Assembly: GCA_964654535.1 (NCBI GenBank)
Contig: CAZZIZ010000081.1
Location: 1-14,156 of the forward strand
Source: CAZZIZ01 sp964654535
Lineage (GTDB): Bacteria > Bacteroidota > Bacteroidia > Chitinophagales > UBA2359
Reading direction: 5' to 3'
Length of the DNA: 14,156 nt
A model generated the notes under the pieces. It was not told where the DNA came from. It did not search any database and saw nothing but the letters and a program-made list of their open reading frames with translations. Both the position numbers and the translations under genes were made by a program. Every line of letters starts with the position of its first letter. The stretch's first letter is position 1. Below are positions 1 to 7,386 of the stretch, in pieces.

Positions 1-1
1 C

Positions 2-94
2 GCTCTGCACGGTGGGGCTCAATACACTTTCCAAGTACCTCATACCGCTTCTATCGGGGCTGCGAGATCCATCGACGAAAAATTTGTAGTGTGA
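2..94 (+). CDS. 3' end of an unidentified upstream gene (possibly hyuA-like)
   Basis: A reading frame is open from the window edge and gives 30 residues ending in SIDEKFVV before a TGA at 92-94. The stop overlaps the GTG start of the HyuB gene (91-93) as GTGA, the usual sign of translational coupling inside an operon. HyuB subunits are normally encoded right after HyuA (the ATP-dependent partner), so HyuA is the contextual guess. However, the visible tail does not show a HyuA C-terminal motif I recognise, so its identity is left open. The reading frame is moderately well supported; the name is weak. Confidence 0.55.
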   Translation, partial: ALHGGAQYTFQVPHTASIGAARSIDEKFVV

Positions 95-1710
95 ATTTTA
101 CAAAAACATACGATCCCATTGCATTAAGCATTCTTTGGTCGCGCCTCATTTCTATAGTCGATGAAGCAGGAACCACCTTGCAACGCACTTCCTTTTCTAC
201 GGTTACCCGAGAAAGCAATGACTTTGCAGTTGTGCTTATGGACAGCCAGGGGCGTTCGCTCGCACAATCGACTATCAGTGTTCCGTCATTCTTAGGTGTT
301 TTGCCTATGCTAACCCAAGCATTACTTAAAGACTATTTCCCACCAGAAGAATGGGCCGAGGGCGACGTGGTTATGACCAACGATCCCTGGCTATGCGCCG
401 GACACAAACCCGATATCGGAATAGTCTCCCCAATTTTTCATCGAAAAAAGTTGATTGGTTTTATCGGAACCATCGCCCATTCACCCGATATGGGTGGATC
501 ACTTTGGGGTGCTGGTGCGCGAGATTTGTATGAAGAAGGTCTAATGGTTCCTCCAACAAAATTGATGATGGCTGGAGAGCCGAACGCGACTTTGTTTTCG
601 CTTATAGAATCTAACGTGCGCGCTTCGAGACAAACCCTCGGAGATATTCGCGCGCAAATTGCAGCCAATGATCAGGGAATAAAATCCCTCAAGCGATTGA
701 TGGAAGAAAACGGAATGGATGAGATCGATAGTTTGGGCGAACAAATAATTACCGCTTCAGAAAAAGCCATGCGCGAAGCCATAAGCAAGGCTCCAGACGG
801 GAGTTACGACTATGAATACGACGCCGACGGAGATGGAAAAGAGGAGCTCATAAAGTTTGTGGCCAAGATTACCATTGAAGGAGACGAAATACTAGTGGAT
901 TATGAAGGAACCTCAGGCGCACATTCTCTGGGCATCAATGCGGTTTTGAACTACACCTATGCGTATACCGCATATCCCATTAAGTGCATCTTTTCGCCAG
1001 AAGTCCCCAATAACGAAGGCGCTTTCCGACCTATAAAAGTGGTCGCCCCAGAAGGCTGCTTGGTCAATGCCCAAAAACCCGTTCCACTTGGCGCGAGAAA
1101 CATCACCGGTAACATGTTACACGCTGTTGTTTTTGGCGCACTCTCCAAAGCAGTTCCCGACAAAGTGCAAGCCGATTGCGGCAGCGCCTGTTGGTGCATT
1201 GTACTAAACGGCATGCGCGACGATGGACAAGAATTTGTCGAGTACTTTTTCTTAAACGGCGGTTATGGAGCAAGACCAAATCAAGATGGAGTACACGTAC
1301 TCAGTTTCCCCACCAACGTGGCCAATGTTCCCATAGAAGTTTTGGAAAACGACGCACCGATTTTGGTAACCAGAAAATCACTCGCGCCCAATAGTGGGGG
1401 AGACGGAAAATACCGTGGAGGACTGGGACAGGTATTCGGATTCAAACACATAGGCGAGGTACCGATCAATATTTCCATTCTCACTGAAAAAACCATAACC
1501 CAAGCGCGTGGCGTTTGTGGTGGTGGCGATGGAGCGAGTGGAAAAATTGAAATCATCCCGGAAAGGCCCATTGCTCCGAAAGGATTGGATAAATTGTATC
1601 CCGGAGAGGAGATTATATTAACGCTACCCGGCGGTGGTGGTTATGGACGGAGTAGTGAGCGCGACAAGAAAGCGATAGAAAAAGATCGCGAGTTGAAGTA
1701 TATTTCATAA
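91..1710 (+). CDS. Hydantoinase/oxoprolinase family subunit B (HyuB-like)
   Basis: This is a full-length (539 residue) member of the HyuB/N-methylhydantoinase B family, the usual length for it. Family landmarks are the N-terminal DPIALSILWSRL segment, ESNDFAVVLMD (41-51), a likely metal-site region with TNDPW (96-100), GHKPD (104-108) and AHSPDMGG (129-136), the VDYEGTS block near 270, PNNEGAFRPI, and the glycine-rich C-terminus LPGGGGYG. Known relatives pair with HyuA and open lactam or hydantoin rings with ATP (5-oxoprolinase, N-methylhydantoinase, caprolactamase) or carboxylate ketones. Which reaction applies cannot be told here. The GTG start is chosen because the conserved N-terminus begins immediately and overlaps the upstream stop by 4 bases. 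It leads the visible part of the operon, followed after 43 bases by a methyltransferase. Confidence 0.93.
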   Translation: MNFTKTYDPIALSILWSRLISIVDEAGTTLQRTSFSTVTRESNDFAVVLMDSQGRSLAQSTISVPSFLGVLPMLTQALLKDYFPPEEWAEGDVVMTNDPWLCAGHKPDIGIVSPIFHRKKLIGFIGTIAHSPDMGGSLWGAGARDLYEEGLMVPPTKLMMAGEPNATLFSLIESNVRASRQTLGDIRAQIAANDQGIKSLKRLMEENGMDEIDSLGEQIITASEKAMREAISKAPDGSYDYEYDADGDGKEELIKFVAKITIEGDEILVDYEGTSGAHSLGINAVLNYTYAYTAYPIKCIFSPEVPNNEGAFRPIKVVAPEGCLVNAQKPVPLGARNITGNMLHAVVFGALSKAVPDKVQADCGSACWCIVLNGMRDDGQEFVEYFFLNGGYGARPNQDGVHVLSFPTNVANVPIEVLENDAPILVTRKSLAPNSGGDGKYRGGLGQVFGFKHIGEVPINISILTEKTITQARGVCGGGDGASGKIEIIPERPIAPKGLDKLYPGEEIILTLPGGGGYGRSSERDKKAIEKDRELKYIS

Positions 1711-1753
1711 CTCCCCGAACCAAGAGATCAAAAAAACGAACAAACAATAAGCA

Positions 1754-2944
1754 ATGGCAAAGAAGAATCTTCCACCAACTTATGACAAGATAGCCCAGCA
1801 CGAAGTCTTTCCCGAAACCCAACACGACGAAAGAGCGCGCTATAATTTTATTGCCAATCTCAATAAGCACTTGGCGCACGTCTCACAGGGCAATGCTGTT
1901 GCCTTTGAGAATCGGGTGAAACCGCAATTCGAAAAGGAAAACAAGCGCGATTTCAAAAGCACAGATGAAGTAGAAAGCGCAATGCAAAAAGACCCGCACT
2001 ATCAGATGTGGTCCGCTATGCGTCGCAGCACCATGGAAATGCGACAGCAAGCAGGACGCTCACTCACGTATCGTCAAGCCAAAGAGTTGCAGGCAAAAGT
2101 CAATAAATTGAATGAAGGGAAAAGCACACTCGTTCTCGACGAGGCCGTGCAAGTACCGGCTTACCTTATGGCAGTAGACAATCACCTGATGCCCGGAAGC
2201 TACCACACCGAGCAATTTCCTGGAGACGTAGCCAATGCCGCAAACTACGACGGAGGCTTATTTGTAACCACGGCAGGACTACTCGGAAAGTACAGCGACG
2301 GAGGCGGACAAGCCATCGCCGATTGGGTAAAAGCCAACCAACCCGACTTGAAACCGAAACGCATTTTGGATATCGGTTGTGGAATTGGACACAATGTTTT
2401 GCCTATCGCCAAAAAATACCCTGACGCCGAAATCGTAGCCATCGATACGGGCGTACCCATGTTGCGCTACGGACACGCCCGTGCACAAGCCTTGGGTTAT
2501 GACAAGGTAATCTTCCAACAGGCCGAAGCATCGAAGATGCCTTTCGAAGACAACTCATTTGACTGGGTGCAGACCACTATGTTTTTGCACGAAACCGGCG
2601 GCAAGTCCATTTACAATATTATGAAAGAGATTCACCGTGTATTAAAACCCGGTGGTCTGACACTTCATATTGAGCAACCGCAGTACGACGACGATATGAG
2701 TTTGTACGAACGGTTCATCCGCGATTGGGATGCCTATAACAACAGCGAGCCATACTGGTCGAAAATGCACGACATCGATCCGAAAGAACTTTTGGAAACC
2801 AGTGGCTTCGCAAAAGACTCTTATATGCAGTTTGGTGCAAAGGCCATCAATGACCTTGGCGACGGAAGCGAAGCCAGTGAAGAACCAGAAGATCACGGAC
2901 GTAGCCCTATATGGAATGTGTTTGGTGCATTCAAGCAAGCTTAA
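1754..2944 (+). CDS. Class I SAM-dependent methyltransferase with long N-terminal extension
   Basis: The C-terminal half is a classical Rossmann methyltransferase: motif I ILDIGCGIGHN (204-214), an acidic residue at the end of strand 2 (D231), motif II/III region MPFEDNSFDWVQ (262-273), and the post-motif RVLKPGG (295-301). These residues bind S-adenosylmethionine. The first 190 or so residues are charged and helical-looking, with a short VPAYLMAVDNHLMPGSYH segment just before the catalytic domain; I do not recognise a family for this part. At 396 residues it is much longer than a minimal methyltransferase, so the extension may bind substrate or dimerise. The A-rich leader before ATG 1754 is typical of Bacteroidetes translation starts. 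It sits between HyuB and a small unknown protein in one operon, suggesting a methylated or demethylated intermediate. The substrate is unknown. Confidence 0.88.
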   Translation: MAKKNLPPTYDKIAQHEVFPETQHDERARYNFIANLNKHLAHVSQGNAVAFENRVKPQFEKENKRDFKSTDEVESAMQKDPHYQMWSAMRRSTMEMRQQAGRSLTYRQAKELQAKVNKLNEGKSTLVLDEAVQVPAYLMAVDNHLMPGSYHTEQFPGDVANAANYDGGLFVTTAGLLGKYSDGGGQAIADWVKANQPDLKPKRILDIGCGIGHNVLPIAKKYPDAEIVAIDTGVPMLRYGHARAQALGYDKVIFQQAEASKMPFEDNSFDWVQTTMFLHETGGKSIYNIMKEIHRVLKPGGLTLHIEQPQYDDDMSLYERFIRDWDAYNNSEPYWSKMHDIDPKELLETSGFAKDSYMQFGAKAINDLGDGSEASEEPEDHGRSPIWNVFGAFKQA

Positions 2945-2955
2945 AAACGAAAACA

Positions 2956-3318
2956 ATGAACGAACAAGTAGATTATATCTCCTTAGCCTCCAACAAACCA
3001 AAAGGAGCGCGCCCATATTTTTTCGACGATCCCGCCGTTGAGCGTGTACTGAACATTACCATGTCAGTGGCAGGAGAATTGGCAGTCGCGCGTGAGCGCA
3101 TCGACACTTTGGAAAGACTCCTGGAAGCCAAAGGCCTGTTGACCAAACAAGAAATAGAAAGCTATACGCCGAACACTCCTGAAGTAGCCGAGGAGCGACA
3201 GCTATGGCATAGTGAGTACATCTCTCGTGTTTTGCGCATCATCCAACAAGAGATGGAGCAAATGAAAAATCCGGACAAGAGCCTTAAAGAAATCGCCGAC
3301 GACATCGACGGCATGTAA
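2956..3318 (+). CDS. Conserved-looking small protein of unknown function
   Basis: A 120-residue soluble protein with no signal peptide or membrane segment. After a short N-terminus comes GARPYFFDDPAVERVL (about 17-32), then a long amphipathic helix with ELAVARERIDTLERLLEAKG that looks coiled-coil-like, then LTKQEIESY, and a second helix running from ERQLWHSEYISRVLRI to a Met/Glu-rich end. I choose ATG 2956 rather than an in-frame ATG at 2911, because 2911 lies inside the methyltransferase gene and its extra residues (ECVWCIQA) look like readthrough. The preferred start follows the methyltransferase stop by 11 bases. The pattern (Asp-Pro, a Glu-Leu-x-x-x-x-Arg-Glu-Arg helix, an EAKG turn) resembles small hypothetical proteins I have seen beside catabolic genes. 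It may be a helical accessory or oligomerisation subunit, but no function is assigned. Confidence 0.8.
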   Translation: MNEQVDYISLASNKPKGARPYFFDDPAVERVLNITMSVAGELAVARERIDTLERLLEAKGLLTKQEIESYTPNTPEVAEERQLWHSEYISRVLRIIQQEMEQMKNPDKSLKEIADDIDGM

Positions 3319-3329
3319 AAGGAACCACC

Positions 3330-3746
3330 ATGAATGCCATAGAAACAATCAATGACTCTTACCAGAAGATTATAAATAAAGACGCCGAAGGCATCAGCGC
3401 GGGATATGAGGCATCCGAGGAACTCTACGTAGTACTCGAAGGACCTCGATTGACCAATCGTGGTCACAAAAATATTTCCAAAGGTTGGGCGGACTTTTGT
3501 AATTCGGGACTGACCCTCAAAAGTATCGAGTGGCAAGAAGGTCCATATTCAGAAGAGACCGATGCAATGGCTTGGGTTGGTGGGATTGTCGAACTTAAAG
3601 TTCAGGCTGGAGACAAAACCATCACGCGCACCTTCCGTGCTTCATTTGTTTTGACCAACAAAACAGGCCCTTGGCTTATCAAACACGAACACGTTTCAGC
3701 AGCTATGGAAGACCCCTACGGCATCGGTGATTGGTTAAATGAATAG
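3330..3746 (+). CDS. SnoaL/NTF2-like superfamily protein
   Basis: A 138-residue protein with the layout of the SnoaL-like (NTF2-fold) family. An N-terminal helix contains INDSYQKIINKDAEGI. It is followed by a stretch holding RGHKNISKGWADF, then alternating beta strands (AMAWVGGIVELKV, TRTFRASFVLTNK), then GPWLIKHEHVSA near the C-terminus, where the strand and His pattern is typical of the fold. Members are small cone-shaped barrels acting as cyclases, isomerases, ketosteroid-isomerase-like enzymes or non-enzymatic binding proteins. Which one applies here is not decidable. The gene follows the 120-residue protein by 11 bases and clearly belongs to the same operon. No signal peptide is present, so it should act in the cytoplasm. 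Confidence 0.82.
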   Translation: MNAIETINDSYQKIINKDAEGISAGYEASEELYVVLEGPRLTNRGHKNISKGWADFCNSGLTLKSIEWQEGPYSEETDAMAWVGGIVELKVQAGDKTITRTFRASFVLTNKTGPWLIKHEHVSAAMEDPYGIGDWLNE

Positions 3747-3790
3747 TAGTTCACGAATGGCAGGCTATAGCATTGTTATCTTCACAAAAA

Positions 3791-4810
3791 ATGAAAATGA
3801 AAGTTATTGGATTTAAACAATCATTGCCCATAGCAGATCCTAAGTCCTTTCAGGAATTCGAAATAGAAAAGCCAGTCGCCAAGGGGAGAGATGTATTGGT
3901 AAAGATTGCTGCCATAGCAGTGAACCCCGTCGATTACAAGATCCGGCAGACGGCTGCGAAGGATACAACTTTGGACATACCAAAAATCATTGGTTGGGAT
4001 GCAGTAGGAACGGTGGAAGCAGTGGGTGAAGCTTGCAGTCTGTTTAAAGTAGGAGATGAAGTTTTTTATGCTGGCGACTTGACGCGCAGCGGCTGCAATG
4101 CCGAGTACCAAATTGTCGATGAACGAATCGTGGGACGAAAACCCACTAAACTAAGCCACGCCGAAGCGGCCGCGATGCCCCTGACTAGCTTAACCGCCTG
4201 GGAATCTTTGTTCGACAGAATAAAGATAGATACGGAAAGAGACAAGGGAAAAAGTGTTTTGATAATCGCAGGAGCGGGTGGTGTTGGTTCTATTGCCATA
4301 CAGTTGGCCAAAAAGTTGACCGGACTTACGGTTATTGCTACTGCGTCTCGTGAAGAATCGAGCAAATGGTGCAAAGAAATGGGTGCTGACTTTGTAGTTA
4401 ATCACTATGAGTTAAAGTCAGAGCTGGAAAAGATAGGTCATCAAGAAGTAGATTATGTTTTGGACTTTGTAAACCTAAACAGCTATTGGGAAACGGTAGT
4501 AGAAATTACCAGACCGCAGGGGCACATTGTTTCTATTACTGGCAGTAGTGAGCCTTTAAATCTGGCATTATTAAAACCCAAAAGCCTGACGGTTTCTCTT
4601 GAGTTTATGTATACGCGCTCCATGTTCGACACAGGAGACATACAGCGACAGCACGAAATTCTCAATAAGGTTTCGGAGATGTTGGATGCAGGTACTTTGA
4701 AATCTACGCTTAGCACAACTCTGAATGGATTAACTTCTGACAATCTCAAAAAAGCACATGAATTGCAGGAGCAAGGGAAAACGATTGGGAAAACGGTAAT
4801 TGTTTATTGA
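3791..4810 (+). CDS. MDR family NAD(P)H-dependent oxidoreductase (zinc-type ADH-like, zeta-crystallin group)
   Basis: A medium-chain dehydrogenase/reductase of 339 residues. The N-terminal GroES-like domain has NPVDYKIR (45-52) and GWDAVGTVEAVG (68-79). The Rossmann domain carries the nucleotide-binding AGAGGVGSIAIQLAK (160-174) and later DYVLDFVN. It lacks the zinc ligands of classical alcohol dehydrogenases, so a quinone or enone reductase-type reaction is more likely than alcohol oxidation. I take ATG 3791 as the start; ATG 3797 (MKVIGFKQ) is equally possible and matches the family N-terminus even better. An in-frame TTG at 3773 would only add a poor hydrophilic lead. Its stop TGA (4808-4810) overlaps the TTG start of the truncated SDR by 3 bases. 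It is probably the last intact enzyme of the operon. Confidence 0.9.
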   Translation: MKMKVIGFKQSLPIADPKSFQEFEIEKPVAKGRDVLVKIAAIAVNPVDYKIRQTAAKDTTLDIPKIIGWDAVGTVEAVGEACSLFKVGDEVFYAGDLTRSGCNAEYQIVDERIVGRKPTKLSHAEAAAMPLTSLTAWESLFDRIKIDTERDKGKSVLIIAGAGGVGSIAIQLAKKLTGLTVIATASREESSKWCKEMGADFVVNHYELKSELEKIGHQEVDYVLDFVNLNSYWETVVEITRPQGHIVSITGSSEPLNLALLKPKSLTVSLEFMYTRSMFDTGDIQRQHEILNKVSEMLDAGTLKSTLSTTLNGLTSDNLKKAHELQEQGKTIGKTVIVY

Positions 4811-5172
4811 TTAGCCTTAATCAAACGGTCTTGCTAAGGCCTTCTTATAAACCTGAAAATGCTGACATCTTGGTAGTGAGAGGCATTAGTGGTATCGGCG
4901 TCGAAACCATCAATGAATTGTTGCAGGCAGGGGCGCAGGTTTATGCCATTGATATAACTGATCCGGATGAAGCTCGGCTGGAAGCGAACTTCCATTTTTT
5001 CAAGTGCCAAACAACGCTCATCGATGAAGTGAAAAAGACCTTTCGGCTAATCAACGATAGAACATCGGAACTAACGGGTATGGTTTGTCTCTCTGGGACG
5101 ATCAAACATTTCAAACCAGAACAAACGCCTGAGGAATGGCAAGAGGTCTACGACAAAAGTTTTAAGTCTTGA
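4807..5172 (+). pseudogene. Truncated short-chain dehydrogenase/reductase remnant
   Basis: The 121-residue product resembles only the first half of an SDR (normally about 250 residues). The cofactor loop reads VVRGISGIG (23-31) where a working SDR has TGxxxGxG, so it lacks the Thr and is one residue short. ELLQAGAQVYAIDI (37-50) matches the second strand. VCLSGTIKHF (93-102) stands where NNAG is expected, and EEWQEVYDKSF matches the helix that precedes the catalytic half. The protein stops at 5172, before the catalytic Ser and Tyr-x-x-x-Lys, exactly where the structured intergenic element begins. The gene is coupled to the MDR gene by the overlapping TTGA. The C-terminal half was probably lost by rearrangement or element insertion. 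A sequencing frameshift is less likely, because the downstream DNA has no SDR-like frame. Confidence 0.72.
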
Positions 5173-5366
5173 TGGTGTAAACGCGTGAGGGATAGAAGTG
5201 GAAATACTGCGCAGCTGAGTGTTGTGAGCGCACGAAAAAAGAGCGACCAGAGGAAGCTCCTTTTTGAGTTGCGGCGAACACACGAAGCAAGTAGTATTGC
5301 AACGGATAGCCCGACCTGAATGCAGCCTGGCCTTGCGCGTTGGCCGATGAGGGGCACGCCCAAAAA
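5173..5366. repeat. Structured intergenic element, Bacteroidetes-type repeat
   Basis: This is non-coding DNA between the SDR remnant and the convergent transporter gene. It has flanking GGATAG copies (5189-5194 and 5304-5309). An outer pairing AATACT (5203-5208) with AGTATT (5293-5298) encloses a GCGC stem (5209-5212 with 5228-5231). It also encloses a near-perfect hairpin AAAAAAGAGC (5235-5244) with GCTCCTTTTT (5256-5265; one mismatch). The end is GC-rich, with GGGGCACGCCC at 5351-5361. From memory, blocks of the type GAGGGATAGAAG ... GGATAGCCCGACC ... GGGCACGCCC recur between genes in Flavobacteriia genomes, but I cannot verify this here. It could act as a transcription end for both converging operons, or be a mobile RNA-like repeat. 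Confidence 0.6.
5235..5265. terminator. Hairpin with A/T flanks, possible bidirectional terminator
   Basis: AAAAAAGAGC pairs with GCTCCTTTTT (one mismatch) across an 11-base loop. A run of A on the left and T on the right gives the same shape on both strands, as in a bidirectional intrinsic terminator between two convergent transcription units. It is part of the larger structured element, so its role as a terminator is inferred. Confidence 0.4.
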
Positions 5367-6239
5367 CTAAACCACTACTCTCCTAAAAACGCTTATCAAA
5401 ATTAGTCCGGTCGTACACATTACGATGCCGTAAACGCCGGCTGCAACTGCCATTTCGGGACTGTTCAACATAGAAATTGCGATGGCCATTCCCAAAACAT
5501 TGTTTTGCATACCCGATTCTATGGATATGGAAACGGCCTGCGCTTTATTGAGTCGCAATATGCGCGAACTAAGAAAACCGATGCCCAAGGTGATAAGATT
5601 TAGGAGCACGGCCGCAGGGCCGGCCGCCTTTATAAAACTCCAGACACTGCCGATTTCTGCGAGCTTGACCACGAGTAGTGCAAGGGCTATAAGAATAAAA
5701 ACTCCTGATGACCAGGCGAGCGTGTTCCGACTTTTCAATGAGAATGCTGGAAAGCGATAATTGATAAAGAGTCCAAGCGCTACTGGGAGCGCGGTGAGCT
5801 TTATAATATTAAGAATGGTTTTTCCCAAGGGCATTTGTATGGCTTGTCCGACTTCGCCCATAATGTTTTGTAGAGCGAAATTTATGATGAGGGGAATACT
5901 GACTATAGTAATCAGGCTCGAAAATGCCGTAAGGGTAATTGAAAGGGCGGTGTCTCCTTTCGAAAGGTGTGAGATGAGATTGGAGGTAGCACCGCCGGGA
6001 CAAGCGCAAACAATTATAAGCCCCATAGCAATTGCTGGCGCTAGTGGCAGAATCTGCACTATTAAAAACCCGACCAGGGGTAGCAAAATAATTTGGTTGA
6101 GCAGGCCTATACCAACAGCTTTTGGGAATTTTCCTACGCGCAAGAAGTCATCTGCAGTGAGGGTCATTCCCATTCCAAACATAATGGCGAATAACAGAAC
6201 TTGTAAAATAATCGAGATGTGTTGGAGGAGAAAGCTCAT
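5367..6239 (-). CDS. Bile acid:sodium symporter (BASS/SBF) family transporter
   Basis: A 290-residue integral membrane protein with about nine or ten hydrophobic segments over its whole length, the normal size for the SBF/BASS family. Diagnostic motifs are FGMGMTL (21-27), the ion-site loop CACPGGATSNLISHLSKGD (78-96), and ESGMQNNVLGMAIA (241-254), which correspond to the crossed discontinuous helices that bind sodium and substrate. Members import organic anions (bile salts, pyruvate, pantoate and others) with sodium; the anion here is unknown. It is transcribed away from the nitrilase-like gene. The shared operator in between (6270-6288) overlaps its probable -7 box, so it should be controlled by the MarR regulator. 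It converges on the SDR remnant with the structured repeat in between. Confidence 0.93.
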   Translation of the reverse strand: MSFLLQHISIILQVLLFAIMFGMGMTLTADDFLRVGKFPKAVGIGLLNQIILLPLVGFLIVQILPLAPAIAMGLIIVCACPGGATSNLISHLSKGDTALSITLTAFSSLITIVSIPLIINFALQNIMGEVGQAIQMPLGKTILNIIKLTALPVALGLFINYRFPAFSLKSRNTLAWSSGVFILIALALLVVKLAEIGSVWSFIKAAGPAAVLLNLITLGIGFLSSRILRLNKAQAVSISIESGMQNNVLGMAIAISMLNSPEMAVAAGVYGIVMCTTGLILISVFRRVVV

Positions 6240-6269
6240 AAGTGTAGCGCGCAGTAGCCTTGGGAAAAA

Positions 6270-6288
6270 TAGTTAATAGGGTTAACTA
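6270..6288. promoter_or_regulatory. Palindromic operator, copy 1 (TAGTTAA-N5-TTAACTA)
   Basis: A perfect 7-base inverted repeat with a 5-base spacer lies between the divergent transporter and nitrilase-like genes. The same 7+5+7 palindrome occurs at 11832-11850. In both, AAAAA lies immediately to the left (6265-6269 here), so the reverse strand reads TTAACTATTTTT, and TATTTTT could be a -7 box (TAnnTTTG-like) for the minus-strand gene. Size and symmetry suit a dimeric MarR repressor. Confidence 0.75.
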
Positions 6289-6301
6289 ATTCGATTTTAT
6301 T

Positions 6302-6335
6302 TTGACTTTTATTCTCCCATTCTCTGTATCTTAAG
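6302..6335 (+). promoter_or_regulatory. Possible promoter of the nitrilase-like operon
   Basis: TTG at 6302-6304 is followed after 22 bases by TATCTTAAG (6327-6335), a partial match to the Bacteroidetes TTG/TAnnTTTG promoter with an imperfect second box. It lies between the operator and the ATG at 6353. A repressor bound at 6270-6288 would sit just upstream of this promoter. Confidence 0.35.
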
Positions 6336-6352
6336 TGCAGGAATAATGCTCA

Positions 6353-7378
6353 ATGGATAGATATAAAGCACTGGCACTACAGGTAACTTGTCAGGCGGTA
6401 AACAAAGCCAAAACGCGAGACGAGGCGAGGGCGCTGATGCTGGCCAGTATTGATCGAATCAATGGACAGATTAGAGGATCGAAGGCTTTTATAGGCCGTG
6501 ATTTGCGCTTGGTGGTTTTGCCGGAATACTTTTTGACTGGTTTCCCAATGCGCGAAAGTCTCAGCGAATGGCGAGATAAAGCCTGCTTGGAAATGGACGG
6601 CCCCATTTATGATGCATTGGGAAAAGTGGCCGCTGCCAACGATGTTTTTTTATCAGGAAATGCCTACGAGTTGGATCCGAATTTTCCTGAATTGTATTTT
6701 CAAACCAGTTTCATTATAGATGTTGCTGGCTCGGTGGTTCTGCGATATCGTCGCCTCAACTCTATGTATGCCCCAACACCGCACGATGTTTGGGACAAGT
6801 ATCTGGAGGTCTATGGTTACGATAAGGTGTTCCCAGTGGCGCGAACTGAAATTGGTAATTTAGCTTGTATAGCGTCAGAAGAAATACTTTATCCTGAAGT
6901 GGCGCGCTGCCTAATGATGAATGGAGCGGAAGTGTTTTTGCATTCCTCTTCTGAAACTGGAAGTCCGCAATTGACGCGAAAGAACATAGCCAAGCAAGCA
7001 CGAGCTGTGGAAAATATGGCTTACGTGGTTTCTGCAAACTCGGCCGGGATAGCAGACATATCCATTCCATTTAACTCCACCGACGGAAATTCGAAAGTGA
7101 TAAATCATGAAGGTTTGATTCTTGCTGAAGCCAACGTTGGTGAGAGTATGGTTGCCAATGGCAGCGTGGACCTTGCTGCCTTACGCGCTAGTAGACAACG
7201 GGTGGGAATGCCGAACTATATAGCTCGACAGCGACCGGAATTGTATGCCCGCGCATATAGCGAGGCGACTTTTTATCCGGCGAATTCTATTTCGAATAAT
7301 GCCGACTTTCAGAAAAAGGACTTTGTTTCTATTCAAAAAGGGGTGATTGAAAAACTGTCGTCTAAAAAATTAATTTAA
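6353..7378 (+). CDS. Nitrilase-superfamily (carbon-nitrogen hydrolase) protein with altered triad
   Basis: A 341-residue cytoplasmic protein with the CN-hydrolase fold. The first catalytic Glu is kept in VVLPEYFLTGFP (E58). The second position, normally Lys in a YRK motif, reads RYRRLN (R134). The third, normally Cys six residues before Pro-Glu, reads IASEEILYPE, so Ser175 takes the nucleophile place; a Cys occurs three residues earlier (C172). MNGAEVFLHSSSE and ARAVENMAYVVSANSAGI are otherwise typical. Normal members cleave nitriles or amides, or use them to make new amides. With Glu-Arg-Ser the standard mechanism is doubtful, and it may be a specialised subfamily or a non-catalytic binder. 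It heads an operon with the aldehyde dehydrogenase (8 bases away) and lies opposite the transporter across the shared operator. Confidence 0.87.
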   Translation: MDRYKALALQVTCQAVNKAKTRDEARALMLASIDRINGQIRGSKAFIGRDLRLVVLPEYFLTGFPMRESLSEWRDKACLEMDGPIYDALGKVAAANDVFLSGNAYELDPNFPELYFQTSFIIDVAGSVVLRYRRLNSMYAPTPHDVWDKYLEVYGYDKVFPVARTEIGNLACIASEEILYPEVARCLMMNGAEVFLHSSSETGSPQLTRKNIAKQARAVENMAYVVSANSAGIADISIPFNSTDGNSKVINHEGLILAEANVGESMVANGSVDLAALRASRQRVGMPNYIARQRPELYARAYSEATFYPANSISNNADFQKKDFVSIQKGVIEKLSSKKLI

Positions 7379-7386
7379 GCCCGTAC

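Noticed and set aside
913..924. EF-hand-like calcium loop (DADGDGKEE) in the HyuB protein near residue 246
   Set aside because: The flanking helices of an EF-hand are missing and this is a variable surface loop in HyuB proteins; the coordinates given are only approximate.
438..1571. Several minus-strand frames of 60-100 residues across the HyuB gene
   Set aside because: All lie antisense to a well-supported gene, overlap one another and carry no motifs.
2911..2955. Longer start for the 120-residue protein
   Set aside because: It would lie inside the methyltransferase coding region and adds residues unlike the rest; ATG 2956 has normal operon spacing.
3773..3790. TTG start for the first MDR oxidoreductase
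   Set aside because: The family N-terminus begins at MKVIGFKQ; the upstream codons add only a short hydrophilic stretch.
5482..6276. Two plus-strand open frames opposite the BASS transporter
   Set aside because: They are antisense to a clear membrane transporter and have no recognisable motif; they are by-products of its codon pattern.
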